A stretch of 64,000 bases of DNA from Streptomyces iakyrus (GCF_000717055.1 NZ_JNXI01000001.1:186001-250000), one strand, 5' to 3'. Positions 8,233 through 16,973 are shown, counted from the first letter of the stretch. Numbers and translations are program-made. The notes: generated by a model from the sequence alone, not told the origin.

Positions 8233-8703
8233 ATGAGTGTTGTACGTCGCGCCCTGCCCGCCGACGCCGCGGAAGTCCTGCGCCTGCGTCAGGTCATGAT
8301 CGACGCGGTGTTCGCCTCCGATCCCTCCGTCGCCTGGCACGGGGAGTCCCTCCCCGCCCTCAGGGCCCGACTCGGCGAACCGGACGGGGACTTCGTGGCG
8401 TTCGTCGTCGACCACCCCGAGCGGCCGGGAGCGCTGGCCTCCCTGGTGGCCGGGACGATCGACTACCGCATCGGCAAGCCGGGGGACCCGCACGGCATGG
8501 TGGGCTTCGTGTTCAGCGTCGCCACCGACCCGGACGCGCGGCGCCGGGGCTACGCGCGGGCCTGTACGACCACGCTGCTGGACTGGTTCCGCGAGCGCGG
8601 TGCCCGGCGCGTGCAGCTCACCGCCTCGCCGGAGGCAGAGCCGCTGTACGTCTCCCTCGGGTTCCGGCCCAAGCCCGACCCCTTGCTGGAACTCACGCTC
8701 TGA
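8233..8703 (+). CDS. GNAT-family N-acetyltransferase
   Basis: 156 residues. The acetyl-CoA binding motif A is visible around GFVFSVATDPDARRRGYARA (about 96-115; R-R-G-Y-A core), with motif B LTASPEAEPLYVSLGFRPKP near the end. It acetylates an amine of an unknown small molecule or protein. The ATG at 8233 follows the divergent MerR promoter by about 60 bases. It ends 18 bases before the next gene, so the two may be an operon. Confidence 0.85.
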   Translation: MSVVRRALPADAAEVLRLRQVMIDAVFASDPSVAWHGESLPALRARLGEPDGDFVAFVVDHPERPGALASLVAGTIDYRIGKPGDPHGMVGFVFSVATDPDARRRGYARACTTTLLDWFRERGARRVQLTASPEAEPLYVSLGFRPKPDPLLELTL

Positions 8704-8721
8704 GCGCATAGGCTCGAACGC

Positions 8722-9537
8722 ATGTCGCTGAAGAGCCTCGCCCTGATCGAGAACTGGCCGGTTCCCACCGCTGCGGCGGGTGTCGTACGAGCGGACGGCA
8801 CCGTCCCCGGCACCCACGGCCCGGCCGGGCAGCGGTTCCCGCTCGCGTCGGTGACCAAGCCGCTGGCCGCCTACGCGGTGCTCGTCGCGTACGAGGAGGG
8901 GGCCGTCGAGTTCGACGAGCCCGCGGGTCCCCCCGGGTCGACGGTCCGGCACCTGCTCGCGCACACCTCGGGCCTCGCCTTCGACGAGCACAAGGTCACG
9001 GCCCCGCCCGGGGAGCGGCGGCTGTACTCCAACGCCGGCTTCGAGCAGCTGGGCGACCATGTCGCGAAGGCCACCGACATCCCGTTCGGGGAGTACCTGC
9101 GGCAGGCCGTGCTGGAGCCGCTGGGCATGACCTCGACGACCCTGGAGGGCTCCCCGGCCAAGGACGGGGTGTCGACGGTCGAGGACCTGCTGCGGTTCGC
9201 CGCCGAGGTGCAGGCGCCGCGGCTGCTGGATCCGCGCACGGTCGCCGAGGCGATGACCGTGCACTACCCGGGCACCAAGGGCGTCCTGCCGGGGTACGGC
9301 CACCAGAACCCCAACGACTGGGGGCTCGGGTTCGAGATCCGCGACTCCAAGTCGCCGCACTGGACGGGCTCGTCGTCCTCGCCGCGTACGTTCGGGCATT
9401 TCGGGCAGTCGGGTACGTTCCTGTGGATCGACCCGGACGCGGGAGCGGCCTGCGTGGCGCTGACGGACCGGGCGTTCGGGCCGTGGGCGATCGAGGCGTG
9501 GCCGGCGTTCACGGACGCGGTGCGGGCCGAGCTCTAG
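8722..9537 (+). CDS. Serine hydrolase, beta-lactamase/penicillin-binding-like
   Basis: 271 residues. SxxK motif SVTKP (near residue 50), a YSN motif in RLYSNAGFEQLGDHVA (class C YxN) and a third motif FGHFGQSGTFLW. This is the fold of EstB esterases, D-aminopeptidases and class C beta-lactamases (PF00144). There is no signal peptide, so a cytoplasmic esterase or amidase is more likely than a resistance enzyme. Its stop codon TAG (9535-9537) overlaps the pirin gene stop (9534-9536, opposite strand). Confidence 0.8.
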   Translation: MSLKSLALIENWPVPTAAAGVVRADGTVPGTHGPAGQRFPLASVTKPLAAYAVLVAYEEGAVEFDEPAGPPGSTVRHLLAHTSGLAFDEHKVTAPPGERRLYSNAGFEQLGDHVAKATDIPFGEYLRQAVLEPLGMTSTTLEGSPAKDGVSTVEDLLRFAAEVQAPRLLDPRTVAEAMTVHYPGTKGVLPGYGHQNPNDWGLGFEIRDSKSPHWTGSSSSPRTFGHFGQSGTFLWIDPDAGAACVALTDRAFGPWAIEAWPAFTDAVRAEL

Positions 9538-10190
9538 CCGAGGCCCATCTCCCAGATCAGCAGCTCCGCCCCGGTCGCGCCCTCGGCTTCCAGGCCCTTG
9601 GCGTCCGTGATCCGGGCGGCGTCACCGGCGCCCAGTGTCTCGCCGTCCAGGCGGATCTCGCCGCGGACGACGTGCACGTACGCGTACGCCCCGTCCGGCA
9701 CGGCCGTCCGCTCCCCCGCCGCCAGCCGCCGTACGTGCAGCAGCGCGCCTGCCTCCGGGACGGCGTAGGGCGTCGAGTCGGCGATGCCGCGGACGACCTC
9801 GTAGGACGGCTCGCCGCCGGGCCGCAGCGGGGCCAGCCACATCTGGATGAAGGTCAGGGGCTCCGGGCCGTCGTTGCGCTCCACGTGCCGCACGCCGCCC
9901 GCCGAACTGAGCCGCTGCACATCGCCGTGCCGTACGACCGACTCGTGCCCGGTGGAGTCCCGGTGGGTCAGCTCGCCCTCCACCACCCAGGTCACGATCT
10001 CGGTGTGGCTGTGCGGGTGCTCGTCGAACCCCGCCCCGGGCGCCAGCCGCTCCTCGTTGCACGCGAGCACCGCGCCGAAACGGAGGTTGTCCGGGTCGTA
10101 GTGGGACCCGAAGGAAAAGGCGTGCCGGCTCTCGATTCCGGCCGCCGGGTCACCGCCCCGGTAGCGCTCGCCTGCGCGCCGAATGTCCAT
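9534..10190 (-). CDS. Pirin-family cupin protein
   Basis: 218 residues. Pirin signature: SFGSHYDPDNLRFGAVLACN, then GAGFDEHPHSHTEIVTWVVE with the metal-binding histidines in HPHSHTE, and HVERNDGPEPLTFIQMWLAP. Bacterial pirins are iron-containing cupins, some with quercetinase activity, some binding metabolic enzymes. Start ATG at 10190 (GTG at 10193 is also possible). Longer upstream reading is open but out of context, because it would cross the divergent fasR promoter. Its 5' end faces fasR with a 61-base gap. Confidence 0.85.
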   Translation of the reverse strand: MDIRRAGERYRGGDPAAGIESRHAFSFGSHYDPDNLRFGAVLACNEERLAPGAGFDEHPHSHTEIVTWVVEGELTHRDSTGHESVVRHGDVQRLSSAGGVRHVERNDGPEPLTFIQMWLAPLRPGGEPSYEVVRGIADSTPYAVPEAGALLHVRRLAAGERTAVPDGAYAYVHVVRGEIRLDGETLGAGDAARITDAKGLEAEGATGAELLIWEMGLG

Positions 10191-10251
10191 CACGGAGCCC
10201 ACCGTAGACCCGGCGGCCCACCTTCCCGTCCGGATAAGGCAGTCTTGTCCC

Positions 10252-11457
10252 GTGCCCGAACCCGAAACCGGTAAGAACGAAGCCGCAGCCCACGACGTCC
10301 ATCCCCATGCCGCGACGCTGAAGCGGCTGGAGAAGTCGTCCGGATCGCTCGCCGCGCAGGCCATCGCGCGGATGGACGAGACGCTGCCCTGGTACCGGGC
10401 CATGCCCCCGGAGAACCGTTCCTGGATCGGCCTGGTCGCACAGGCGGGCATCGCCGCGTTCACCGAGTGGTTCCGTTACCCGGACGCCCCGCAGGCCATC
10501 TCCACGGACGTGTTCGGCACCGCGCCGCGCGAGCTGACCCGGGCGATCACACTGCGCCAGACCGTGGAGATGGTGCGCACCACCATCGAGGTCATGGAGA
10601 GCGCGATCGACGAGGTCGCGGCCCCCGGCGACGAGCGGGTGCTGCGCGAGGCGCTGCTCGTCTACGCCCGGGAGATCGCCTTCGCGACGGCCCAGGTGTA
10701 CGCGCAGGCCGCCGAGGCGCGGGGTGCCTGGGACGCCCGTCTTGAGTCCCTGGTCGTGAACGCCGTGCTCAGCGGCGAGGCCGACGAGGGGGCCGTGTCG
10801 CGGGCCGCCGCCCTCGGGTGGAACTCCCCCGAGCACGTGTGCGTGGTGCTCGGCACCGCGCCCGACGGGGACAGCGAACTGACCGTCGAGGCCATACGGC
10901 GGGCGGCCCGGCACGCCAAGCTCCAGGTGCTCACCGGTGTGCTCGGCGACCGGCTGGTCGTCATCGCGGGCGGCAGCGACAACCCGCTGGCCGTCGCCAA
11001 GTCGCTCATCGGCCCGTTCGCGGCCGGGCCGGTCGTGGCGGGCCCGGTGGTGCCCGACCTGCAGGCCGCGACCCGGTCCGCGCAGGCCGCCGCGGCGGGG
11101 CTGAAGGCGTGTTCCGCCTGGCAGGACGCCCCGCGCCCGGTCCTGGCCGACGACCTGCTCCCGGAGCGGGCGATGGCCGGTGATCCCTCGGCGCGTGAGC
11201 AGCTGGTGGAGGAGATCTACAGACCGCTGGAGGAGGCCGGGGCCGCGCTCCTGGAAACCCTCAGCGTCTATCTCGAACAGGCGAGCAGTCTGGAGGGCGC
11301 CGCCCGGATGCTGTTCGTCCATCCCAACACCGTCCGCTACCGGCTTCGACGTGTGACTGACGTCACCGGTTGGTCACCCTCCGATGTACGCTCTGCGTTC
11401 ACACTGCGGATCGCGTTGATCCTGGGGCGTCTGGTCGATGGAGATCTCCAGCCCTAA
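10252..11457 (+). CDS. fasR: FasR, activator of the fatty-acid synthase operon
   Basis: 401 residues. The N-terminal half has no known enzyme motif; the C-terminus carries the PucR/CdaR-type HTH: YLEQASSLEGAARMLFVHPN, TVRYRLRRVTDVTGWSPSD. Position directly before fabD-fabH-acpP-fabF is that of the S. coelicolor regulator FasR (SCO2386), shown in the literature to activate that operon and to be essential for normal lipid synthesis. I chose the GTG at 10252, because an earlier ATG (10183) would overlap the divergent pirin start. The palindrome just after its stop is a candidate site of action. Confidence 0.88.
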   Translation: MPEPETGKNEAAAHDVHPHAATLKRLEKSSGSLAAQAIARMDETLPWYRAMPPENRSWIGLVAQAGIAAFTEWFRYPDAPQAISTDVFGTAPRELTRAITLRQTVEMVRTTIEVMESAIDEVAAPGDERVLREALLVYAREIAFATAQVYAQAAEARGAWDARLESLVVNAVLSGEADEGAVSRAAALGWNSPEHVCVVLGTAPDGDSELTVEAIRRAARHAKLQVLTGVLGDRLVVIAGGSDNPLAVAKSLIGPFAAGPVVAGPVVPDLQAATRSAQAAAAGLKACSAWQDAPRPVLADDLLPERAMAGDPSAREQLVEEIYRPLEEAGAALLETLSVYLEQASSLEGAARMLFVHPNTVRYRLRRVTDVTGWSPSDVRSAFTLRIALILGRLVDGDLQP

Positions 11458-11482
11458 GGTTTTGTCGGGGCTCGACAAAACC
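11458..11482. promoter_or_regulatory. Palindrome between fasR and fabD: FasR operator or terminator
   Basis: Arms GGTTTTGTCG (11458-11467) and CGACAAAACC (11473-11482) are perfectly complementary with a five-base spacer. They begin at the fasR stop and end 58 bases before the fabD start. The TTTTG/CAAAA core is AT-rich and followed by C7, not T, so it fits an operator or promoter element at least as well as a terminator. Confidence 0.6.
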
Positions 11483-11540
11483 CCCCCGTGTTCTTCGTCC
11501 TTGTCCCCACGGGCGGCCGTGCCCGTCCCCAAGAGAGAGT

Positions 11541-12479
11541 GTGAGAGTGCTCGTACTCGTCGCTCCCGGCCAGGGCGCTCAGACGCCCGGCTTCCTGACT
11601 GAATGGCTCGACCTCCCCGGTGTCCGCGGTGCCCTTGAGGCATGGTCCGACGCCGCGGGGATCGACCTGATCCGTTACGGCACCGAGGCCGACGCGGAGG
11701 AGATCCGCGACACCGCGGTGGCGCAGCCGCTGCTGGTCGCGGCCGGACTGGCGTCCGCGCAGCTGCTCTTCGACGACCCGGCCGACCTGCCCGCGAAGGT
11801 CGGTGCCGTCGCCGGGCACAGCGTGGGCGAGTTCACCGCCGCCTCGCTCGCCGGCGTGCTCCCGCACGAGGAGGCGCTCCGCCTGGTCCGCACCCGCGGG
11901 CTCGCCATGGCCGAGGCCGCCGCGGTCACCGAGACCGGCATGGCCGCGCTGCTGGGCGGCGACCCCGCCGTGACGGTTCCGCACCTGGAGAAGCTGGGCC
12001 TGACGCCGGCGAACATCAACGGCGCGGGCCAGATCGTCGCGGCCGGCACCAAGGAGCAGCTCGCCGCGCTGGAGGCGGACAAGCCCGAGGGCGTGCGCAA
12101 GGTCGTCGCGCTGAAGGTCGCGGGCGCGTTCCACACGCACCACATGGCCCCCGCGGTCGACACGCTGGCGAAGGCCGCCGAGGCCCTGGCGCCCGGCGAC
12201 CCGAAGCTCCCTTACGTCTCCAACAAGGACGGGCAGGCCGTCGCCGCCGGCACCGAGGCGCTGGAGCGTCTGGTCGGCCAGGTCGCCAACCCCGTCCGCT
12301 GGGACCTGTGCATGGAGACCATCAAGGGCCTCGGCGTCACGGCCCTGATCGAGCTGTGCCCCGGCGGCACCCTCACCGGCCTCGCCAGGCGGGCCCTGCC
12401 CGGCGTGAAGACGCTGGCCCTGAAGTCCCCCGCCGACCTCGACGCGGCCCGCGAGCTCATCGCCGAGCAGAGTGCCTGA
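11541..12479 (+). CDS. fabD: Malonyl-CoA:ACP transacylase FabD
   Basis: 312 residues. It transfers malonyl from CoA to AcpP for type II fatty-acid synthesis (and can also serve polyketide ACPs in Streptomyces). Motifs: VAPGQGAQTPG at the N-terminus, nucleophile elbow GHSVGEFTAAS (Ser near residue 92), conserved Arg in RTRGLAMAEAA, catalytic His in AFHTHHMAPA (near 200). The GTG at 11541 gives the expected length. A shorter spacing from a weak purine tract (AAGAGAGAG) precedes it. First gene of the fab operon. Confidence 0.95.
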   Translation: MRVLVLVAPGQGAQTPGFLTEWLDLPGVRGALEAWSDAAGIDLIRYGTEADAEEIRDTAVAQPLLVAAGLASAQLLFDDPADLPAKVGAVAGHSVGEFTAASLAGVLPHEEALRLVRTRGLAMAEAAAVTETGMAALLGGDPAVTVPHLEKLGLTPANINGAGQIVAAGTKEQLAALEADKPEGVRKVVALKVAGAFHTHHMAPAVDTLAKAAEALAPGDPKLPYVSNKDGQAVAAGTEALERLVGQVANPVRWDLCMETIKGLGVTALIELCPGGTLTGLARRALPGVKTLALKSPADLDAARELIAEQSA

Positions 12480-12495
12480 GAAGGAGCCCGAGAGC

Positions 12496-13497
12496 ATGGC
12501 GAAGATCAAGCCCAGCAAGGGCGCCCCGTACGCGCGCATCCTCGGCGTCGGCGGCTACCGCCCGACCCGGGTCGTGCCGAACGAGGTGATCCTGGAGACG
12601 ATCGACTCGTCCGACGAGTGGATCCGCTCGCGCTCCGGCATCGAGACCCGGCACTGGGCGAACGACGAGGAGACGGTCGCCGCGATGTCGATCGAGGCGT
12701 CCGGCAAGGCGATCGCCGACGCCGGGATCTCCGCCGAGCAGATCGGCGGCGTGATCGTCTCGACGGTCTCGCACTTCAAGCAGACCCCTGCCGTCGCCAC
12801 CGAGATCGCCGACAAGCTGGGCACCGCCAAGGCCGCCGCGTTCGACATCTCGGCGGGCTGCGCCGGCTTCGGCTACGGCCTCACGCTCGCCAAGGGCATG
12901 GTCGTCGAGGGCTCGGCGGAGTACGTCCTGGTGATCGGTGTCGAGCGGCTGAGCGACCTGACCGACCTGGAGGACCGCGCGACGGCCTTCCTGTTCGGCG
13001 ACGGTGCCGGCGCGGTCGTGGTCGGCCCGGCGAAGGAGCCGGCGATCGGCCCGACCGTGTGGGGCTCGGAGGGCGACAAGTCCGAGACCATCAAGCAGAC
13101 GGTGCCCTGGACGGACTACCGCGACGGGACGGTCGAGAAGTTCCCCGCGATCACCCAGGAAGGCCAGGCGGTGTTCCGCTGGGCCGTGTTCGAGATGGCG
13201 AAGGTCGCCCAGCAGGCGCTGGACGCCGCCGGGATCAGCGTGGACGACCTGGACGTCTTCATCCCGCACCAGGCCAACGTGCGGATCATCGACTCGATGG
13301 TGAAGACCCTGAAACTGCCGGAGCACGTCACGGTCGCCCGTGACATCCGCACCACCGGCAACACCTCGGCCGCCTCGATCCCGCTCGCGATGGAGCGGCT
13401 CCTGGCGACCGGCGAGGCGAAGAGCGGCGACACCGCGCTCGTCATCGGCTTCGGGGCGGGTCTCGTCTACGCCGCGACTGTCGTTACCCTCCCCTAG
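12496..13497 (+). CDS. fabH: 3-ketoacyl-ACP synthase III FabH
   Basis: 333 residues. It condenses a branched or straight acyl-CoA primer with malonyl-ACP, so it sets iso/anteiso fatty-acid starters. The Cys-His-Asn triad is visible: FDISAGCAGFGYGL (Cys near 122), FIPHQANVRIID (His near 257), TTGNTSAASIPLAM (Asn near 287). A GAAGGAG ribosome site (12480-12486) supports the ATG at 12496; a GTG at 12472 would overlap fabD. Followed by a 12-bp hairpin before acpP. Confidence 0.95.
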   Translation: MAKIKPSKGAPYARILGVGGYRPTRVVPNEVILETIDSSDEWIRSRSGIETRHWANDEETVAAMSIEASGKAIADAGISAEQIGGVIVSTVSHFKQTPAVATEIADKLGTAKAAAFDISAGCAGFGYGLTLAKGMVVEGSAEYVLVIGVERLSDLTDLEDRATAFLFGDGAGAVVVGPAKEPAIGPTVWGSEGDKSETIKQTVPWTDYRDGTVEKFPAITQEGQAVFRWAVFEMAKVAQQALDAAGISVDDLDVFIPHQANVRIIDSMVKTLKLPEHVTVARDIRTTGNTSAASIPLAMERLLATGEAKSGDTALVIGFGAGLVYAATVVTLP

Positions 13498-13502
13498 GCA
13501 CT

Positions 13503-13530
13503 CCGTGCCGGATCATGCGATCCGGCACGG
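13503..13530 (+). terminator. Intra-operon hairpin between fabH and acpP
   Basis: Arms CCGTGCCGGATC (13503-13514) and GATCCGGCACGG (13519-13530) are perfect, with a four-base loop, 49 bases before the acpP start. It may be a partial terminator or an mRNA end protecting the processed acpP message; the sequence alone does not decide. Confidence 0.65.
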
Positions 13531-13578
13531 GCGGAAACACCTGCCACACCCTCTGAATATCTACGAAGGAGCGCCGAC

Positions 13579-13827
13579 ATGGCCGCCACTCAGGAAGAGA
13601 TCGTCGCCGGTCTCGCCGAGATCGTGAACGAGATCGCCGGCATCCCGGTTGAGGACGTCCAGCTGGACAAGTCCTTCACCGACGACCTGGACGTCGACTC
13701 GCTGTCCATGGTCGAGGTCGTCGTCGCCGCTGAAGAGCGTTTCGACGTCAAGATCCCCGACGAGGACGTCAAGAACCTCAAGACCGTCGGTGACGCGACC
13801 GACTACATCCTCAAGCACCAGGGCTGA
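13579..13827 (+). CDS. acpP: Acyl carrier protein of fatty-acid synthesis
   Basis: 82 residues, acidic, with the 4'-phosphopantetheine attachment Ser in DDLDVDSLSMVEVVVAAEE (near residue 41). Carries growing acyl chains between FabD, FabH, FabF and the reductive enzymes. GAAGGAG precedes the ATG with good spacing. Between fabH and fabF, exactly the actinomycete fab order. Length and sequence are typical of the primary-metabolism ACP, not a polyketide ACP. Confidence 0.97.
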   Translation: MAATQEEIVAGLAEIVNEIAGIPVEDVQLDKSFTDDLDVDSLSMVEVVVAAEERFDVKIPDEDVKNLKTVGDATDYILKHQG

Positions 13828-13913
13828 TCGGCCGATCAGGCCCTTGGGCTGACTGCCCCGCCACCCGGCGGTGGCGCCGCTTAATCCTCGGATCCGTTGG
13901 AGAAAGAATTCCC

Positions 13914-15185
13914 GTGAGCTCGACCAATCGCACCGTGGTCGTCACCGGTATCGGCGCAACCACACCGCTGGGTGGCGACGCAGCCTCTACCTGGGAGGGC
14001 CTGATCGCCGGACGTTCCGGCGTCAAGCCCCTGGAGCAGGAGTGGGCGGCCGATCAGGCCGTCAGGATCGCGGCCCCGGTGGCCGTGGAGCCGACCGAGG
14101 TCATCCCACGGCCGCAGGCGCGCCGCCTGGACCGCTCGGCGCAGTTCGCGCTGGTCGCGGCCAAGGAGGCCTGGGCCGACGCCGGTTTCGAGGCGAAGGC
14201 AGGCGAGGACCCGGCCGTCGACCCCGACCGGCTCGGCGCGGTCATCGCCTCCGGTATCGGCGGCGTGACGACCCTGCTCGACCAGTACGACGTGCTGAAG
14301 GAGAAGGGCGTCCGCCGCGTCTCCCCGCACACCGTGCCCATGCTGATGCCCAACAGCCCCTCGGCCAACGTGGGTCTGGCCGTGGGCGCCCGGGCGGGCG
14401 TGCACACGCCGGTCTCCGCCTGCGCCTCGGGCGCCGAGGCCATCGGATACGCCATCGAGATGATCCGCACCGGCCGTGCCGACGTCGTCGTCGCGGGTGG
14501 CACGGAGGCGGCGATCCACCCGCTGCCCATCGCCGCGTTCGGCAACATGATGGCGATGTCCAAGAACAACGACGACCCGCAGGGCGCGTCGCGTCCCTAC
14601 GACACCGCCCGCGACGGTTTCGTCCTCGGTGAGGGCGCCGGTGTCGTGGTCCTGGAGTCCGCCGAGCACGCCGCCAAGCGCGGGGCCCGGGTGTACGCGG
14701 AGGCGGTCGGGCAGGGCATCTCCGCCGACGCGCACGACATCGTGCAGCCGGAGCCGGAGGGGCGGGGCATCTCGCACGCCCTGCAGAACCTGCTGGACCG
14801 CAACGACCTGGACCCGGCGGAGATCGTGCACGTCAACGCGCACGCGACGTCGACGCCGGCCGGGGACATCGCCGAGCTGAAGGCGCTGCGGAAGGTGTTC
14901 GGCGACCATGCGGACCACTTCGCGGTGTCCGCGACGAAGTCGATGACCGGGCATCTGCTGGGTGGTGCCGGTGGTGTCGAGACGGTCGCGACCGTGCTCG
15001 CGCTGTACCACCGGGTGGCTCCGCCGACGATCAACGTGGAGAACCTCGACCCCGAGGCCGAGGCGAATGCGGATGTCGTCCGGGGTGAGGCTCGTAAGCT
15101 GCCCGTCGAAGGGCGTATCGCCGCGCTGAACGACTCGTTCGGGTTCGGTGGGCACAACGTGGTGCTGGCGTTCCGGACGGTTTGA
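13914..15185 (+). CDS. fabF: 3-ketoacyl-ACP synthase II FabF
   Basis: 423 residues, elongation condensing enzyme. Cys-His-His triad: VSACASGAEAIG (Cys near 173), VNAHATSTPAGD (His near 310), KSMTGHLLGGAG (His near 347). GTG start at 13914 after GGAGAAAG. Last gene of the operon; its stop is followed by a near-perfect hairpin (15200-15233). Confidence 0.96.
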   Translation: MSSTNRTVVVTGIGATTPLGGDAASTWEGLIAGRSGVKPLEQEWAADQAVRIAAPVAVEPTEVIPRPQARRLDRSAQFALVAAKEAWADAGFEAKAGEDPAVDPDRLGAVIASGIGGVTTLLDQYDVLKEKGVRRVSPHTVPMLMPNSPSANVGLAVGARAGVHTPVSACASGAEAIGYAIEMIRTGRADVVVAGGTEAAIHPLPIAAFGNMMAMSKNNDDPQGASRPYDTARDGFVLGEGAGVVVLESAEHAAKRGARVYAEAVGQGISADAHDIVQPEPEGRGISHALQNLLDRNDLDPAEIVHVNAHATSTPAGDIAELKALRKVFGDHADHFAVSATKSMTGHLLGGAGGVETVATVLALYHRVAPPTINVENLDPEAEANADVVRGEARKLPVEGRIAALNDSFGFGGHNVVLAFRTV

Positions 15186-15199
15186 TCTCGGAGCGTTTC

Positions 15200-15233
15200 A
15201 ATGGCCCGGACCCTGAGAAGGGTTCGGGCCATT
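15200..15233 (+). terminator. Terminator hairpin of the fab operon
   Basis: Arms 15200-15213 and 15220-15233 pair over 14 positions (13 Watson-Crick plus one G-U) with a six-base loop, 14 bases after the fabF stop. Confidence 0.8.
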
Positions 15234-15260
15234 CGCCGTTCTGTGTTGCGTCGTGTGCCG

Positions 15261-15315
15261 GGTGCGGGGCTGTGGGGGCTGGTCGCGCAGTTCCCCGCGC
15301 CTCTGAAAGAAGGCG
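15261..15315 (+). repeat. Dispersed intergenic repeat, copy 2
   Basis: A G-rich lead (GTGCGGGGCTGTGGGGGCTG) runs into the core GTCGCGCAGTTCCCCGCGCC, followed by an imperfect right part (CTCTGAAAGAAGGCG). It sits between convergent fabF and the DUF3145 gene and overlaps the latter's end by a few bases at most. Confidence 0.8.
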
Positions 15316-15810
15316 TCACACCACCTGGTGCAACCAGCGGACCGGGGCGCCTTCGCCTGCGTACCGGAAGGGTTCCAGTTCGTCGTCCCAGGGCTTGCCG
15401 AGCAGCTTGTTGAGCTCGGCCTCCAGGTCCGTCTCGCCCTGGCGGCTGCGCTGGAGGGCCGCTCTGAGCCGGTCCTCGGGGATGAGGATGTCGCCGTGGA
15501 TGCCGGTGACGGCGTGGTAGATGCCCAGGTCGGGGGTGCAGCTGTAGCGCTCGCCCTCGGCGGTGGCGCAGGGTTCCGCGGTGACCTCGAAGCGGAGGAG
15601 GTGCCAGCCGCGGAGCGCCGAGGCCAGCTTGGACGCCGTGCCCGCCTGGCCCTGCCAGGAGAACTCCGAGCGCCAGGTGCCCGGGGCGGCCGGCTGACGG
15701 ATCCAGTCCAGGCTGACGCGTGTGCCGAGCACCCCGGCGACGGCCCACTCGACGTGCGGGCACAGCGCGCGCGGCGCGGAGTGCACGTACAGAACTCCAC
15801 GTGTCGTCAC
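15316..15810 (-). CDS. DUF3145 protein
   Basis: 164 residues, no signal peptide or membrane helix. Conserved pieces: TTRGVLYVHSAPRALCPHVE at the start, DWIRQPAAPGTWRSEFSWQG, and KPWDDELEPFRYAGEGAPVR near the end. This family sits next to the fab genes in Streptomyces and other actinobacteria; function unknown. GTG at 15810 is chosen because GGAGG lies five bases upstream; the ATG at 15843 lacks a ribosome site. Confidence 0.85.
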   Translation of the reverse strand: MTTRGVLYVHSAPRALCPHVEWAVAGVLGTRVSLDWIRQPAAPGTWRSEFSWQGQAGTASKLASALRGWHLLRFEVTAEPCATAEGERYSCTPDLGIYHAVTGIHGDILIPEDRLRAALQRSRQGETDLEAELNKLLGKPWDDELEPFRYAGEGAPVRWLHQVV

Positions 15811-16069
15811 CGGAACCTCCGGGCAGAGCGGGACATGACGCAAACGGGCGGAACGGCTGTGACCGGGCGGGTCACGTTGATGGCGAGGCTACCGTGCGGT
15901 GGCGCAAGGAGTGCGACGTACGGTCGGTCCAGGTGCCGGGAAACGCCTGCCATTCACCCATGGGGACGCTTGTACGGGTGTGAGCCGTTGCACCTGACCG
16001 GCCGGGAACCCTCGTGCGTTGTTATGGGTTGGGGAGACAGGCACGGCGTGGCGAGGGGATGGACCAGGG

Positions 16070-16963
16070 ATGCGGAAGCGAGGCCGTCGTACACGGGGCG
16101 TTCTGGCCGTCGTCGCGGCGGGCGTGCTGGGGGTCACCGGGTGTGATGCCGTGGGGGGCGATGCCGCCGCCCCGTCCGAGTCCGCGAAGCCGTCTGTGAA
16201 GCCCACGTCCTTGTGGGATCGCAGCCCTGGTTCCGTCGCGGCCGTCGGTGACTCCATCACGCGCGGGTTCGACGCCTGTGACGTGCTGTCGGACTGTCCG
16301 GAGGCGTCCTGGGCGACGGGTGGCAGTCCCGAGGTGGACTCGCTCGCGGTGCGGCTGCTGGGGAGGACCGGGGCGGCGCAGCGGAGCTGGAACTATGCCG
16401 TGAGCGGGGCCCGGATGGCCGATCTGCCCGGGCAGATGGCCCGGGCGGTGGGGCGCAGGCCGCAGTTGGTGACGGTGATGGTCGGGGCGAACGACGCCTG
16501 CCGGTCGACGCCCGCGGAGATGACTCCGGTCTCGGCCTTCCGTGCCGACTTCGAGGATTCTCTGCGCTCCCTGCGCAAGGCCCTGCCCAAGGCGCAGGTG
16601 TTCGTGGCGAGCGTGCCGAACCTGAAGCGGCTCTGGTCGGAGGGCCGCACCAGCCCGATGGGCAAGCAGGTGTGGAAGCTGGGCATCTGTCCGTCGATGC
16701 TGGGCGACCCGGACGCCCTGGACTCGGCGGCCACCCTGCGGCGGAACACGGTGCAGCAGCGGGTGGAGGACTACAACGAGGTGTTGAAGGACGTCTGCGC
16801 CGAGGACAAGCGCTGCCGCTACGACGGGGGCGCGGTGTACGACTACCGCTTCGGCACGACGCAGTTGAGCCGCTGGGACTACTTCCACCCCAGCGTGAAC
16901 GGACAGGCCCGGCTGGCGGAGATCGCGTACCGCACCGTCACCGCGGAGAAGCCCCTGACTTAG
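16070..16963 (+). CDS. SGNH/GDSL-family hydrolase lipoprotein
   Basis: 297 residues. Basic N-terminus (MRKRGRRTRG), hydrophobic core and lipobox LGVTGC (Cys near residue 24), so a lipid-anchored cell-surface protein. SGNH blocks: VAAVGDSITRGF (Ser nucleophile), SGARMADLPG (Gly), VMVGANDACR (Asn), WDYFHPSVNGQARL (Asp-His). Probably an extracellular esterase or lipase. The ATG at 16070 gives a proper lipoprotein signal. The mutarotase gene starts 10 bases after its stop, suggesting an operon. Confidence 0.85.
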   Translation: MRKRGRRTRGVLAVVAAGVLGVTGCDAVGGDAAAPSESAKPSVKPTSLWDRSPGSVAAVGDSITRGFDACDVLSDCPEASWATGGSPEVDSLAVRLLGRTGAAQRSWNYAVSGARMADLPGQMARAVGRRPQLVTVMVGANDACRSTPAEMTPVSAFRADFEDSLRSLRKALPKAQVFVASVPNLKRLWSEGRTSPMGKQVWKLGICPSMLGDPDALDSAATLRRNTVQQRVEDYNEVLKDVCAEDKRCRYDGGAVYDYRFGTTQLSRWDYFHPSVNGQARLAEIAYRTVTAEKPLT

Positions 16964-16973
16964 AGTTCCGCAC

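Noticed and set aside
8722..9537. A beta-lactamase resistance gene
   Set aside because: The SxxK fold is shared with esterases, and the protein has no signal peptide, so a periplasmic resistance role is unlikely.
9534..10463. A longer pirin starting at 10463
   Set aside because: It would run across the divergent fasR promoter and the first part of fasR; pirin homology begins at the ATG at 10190.
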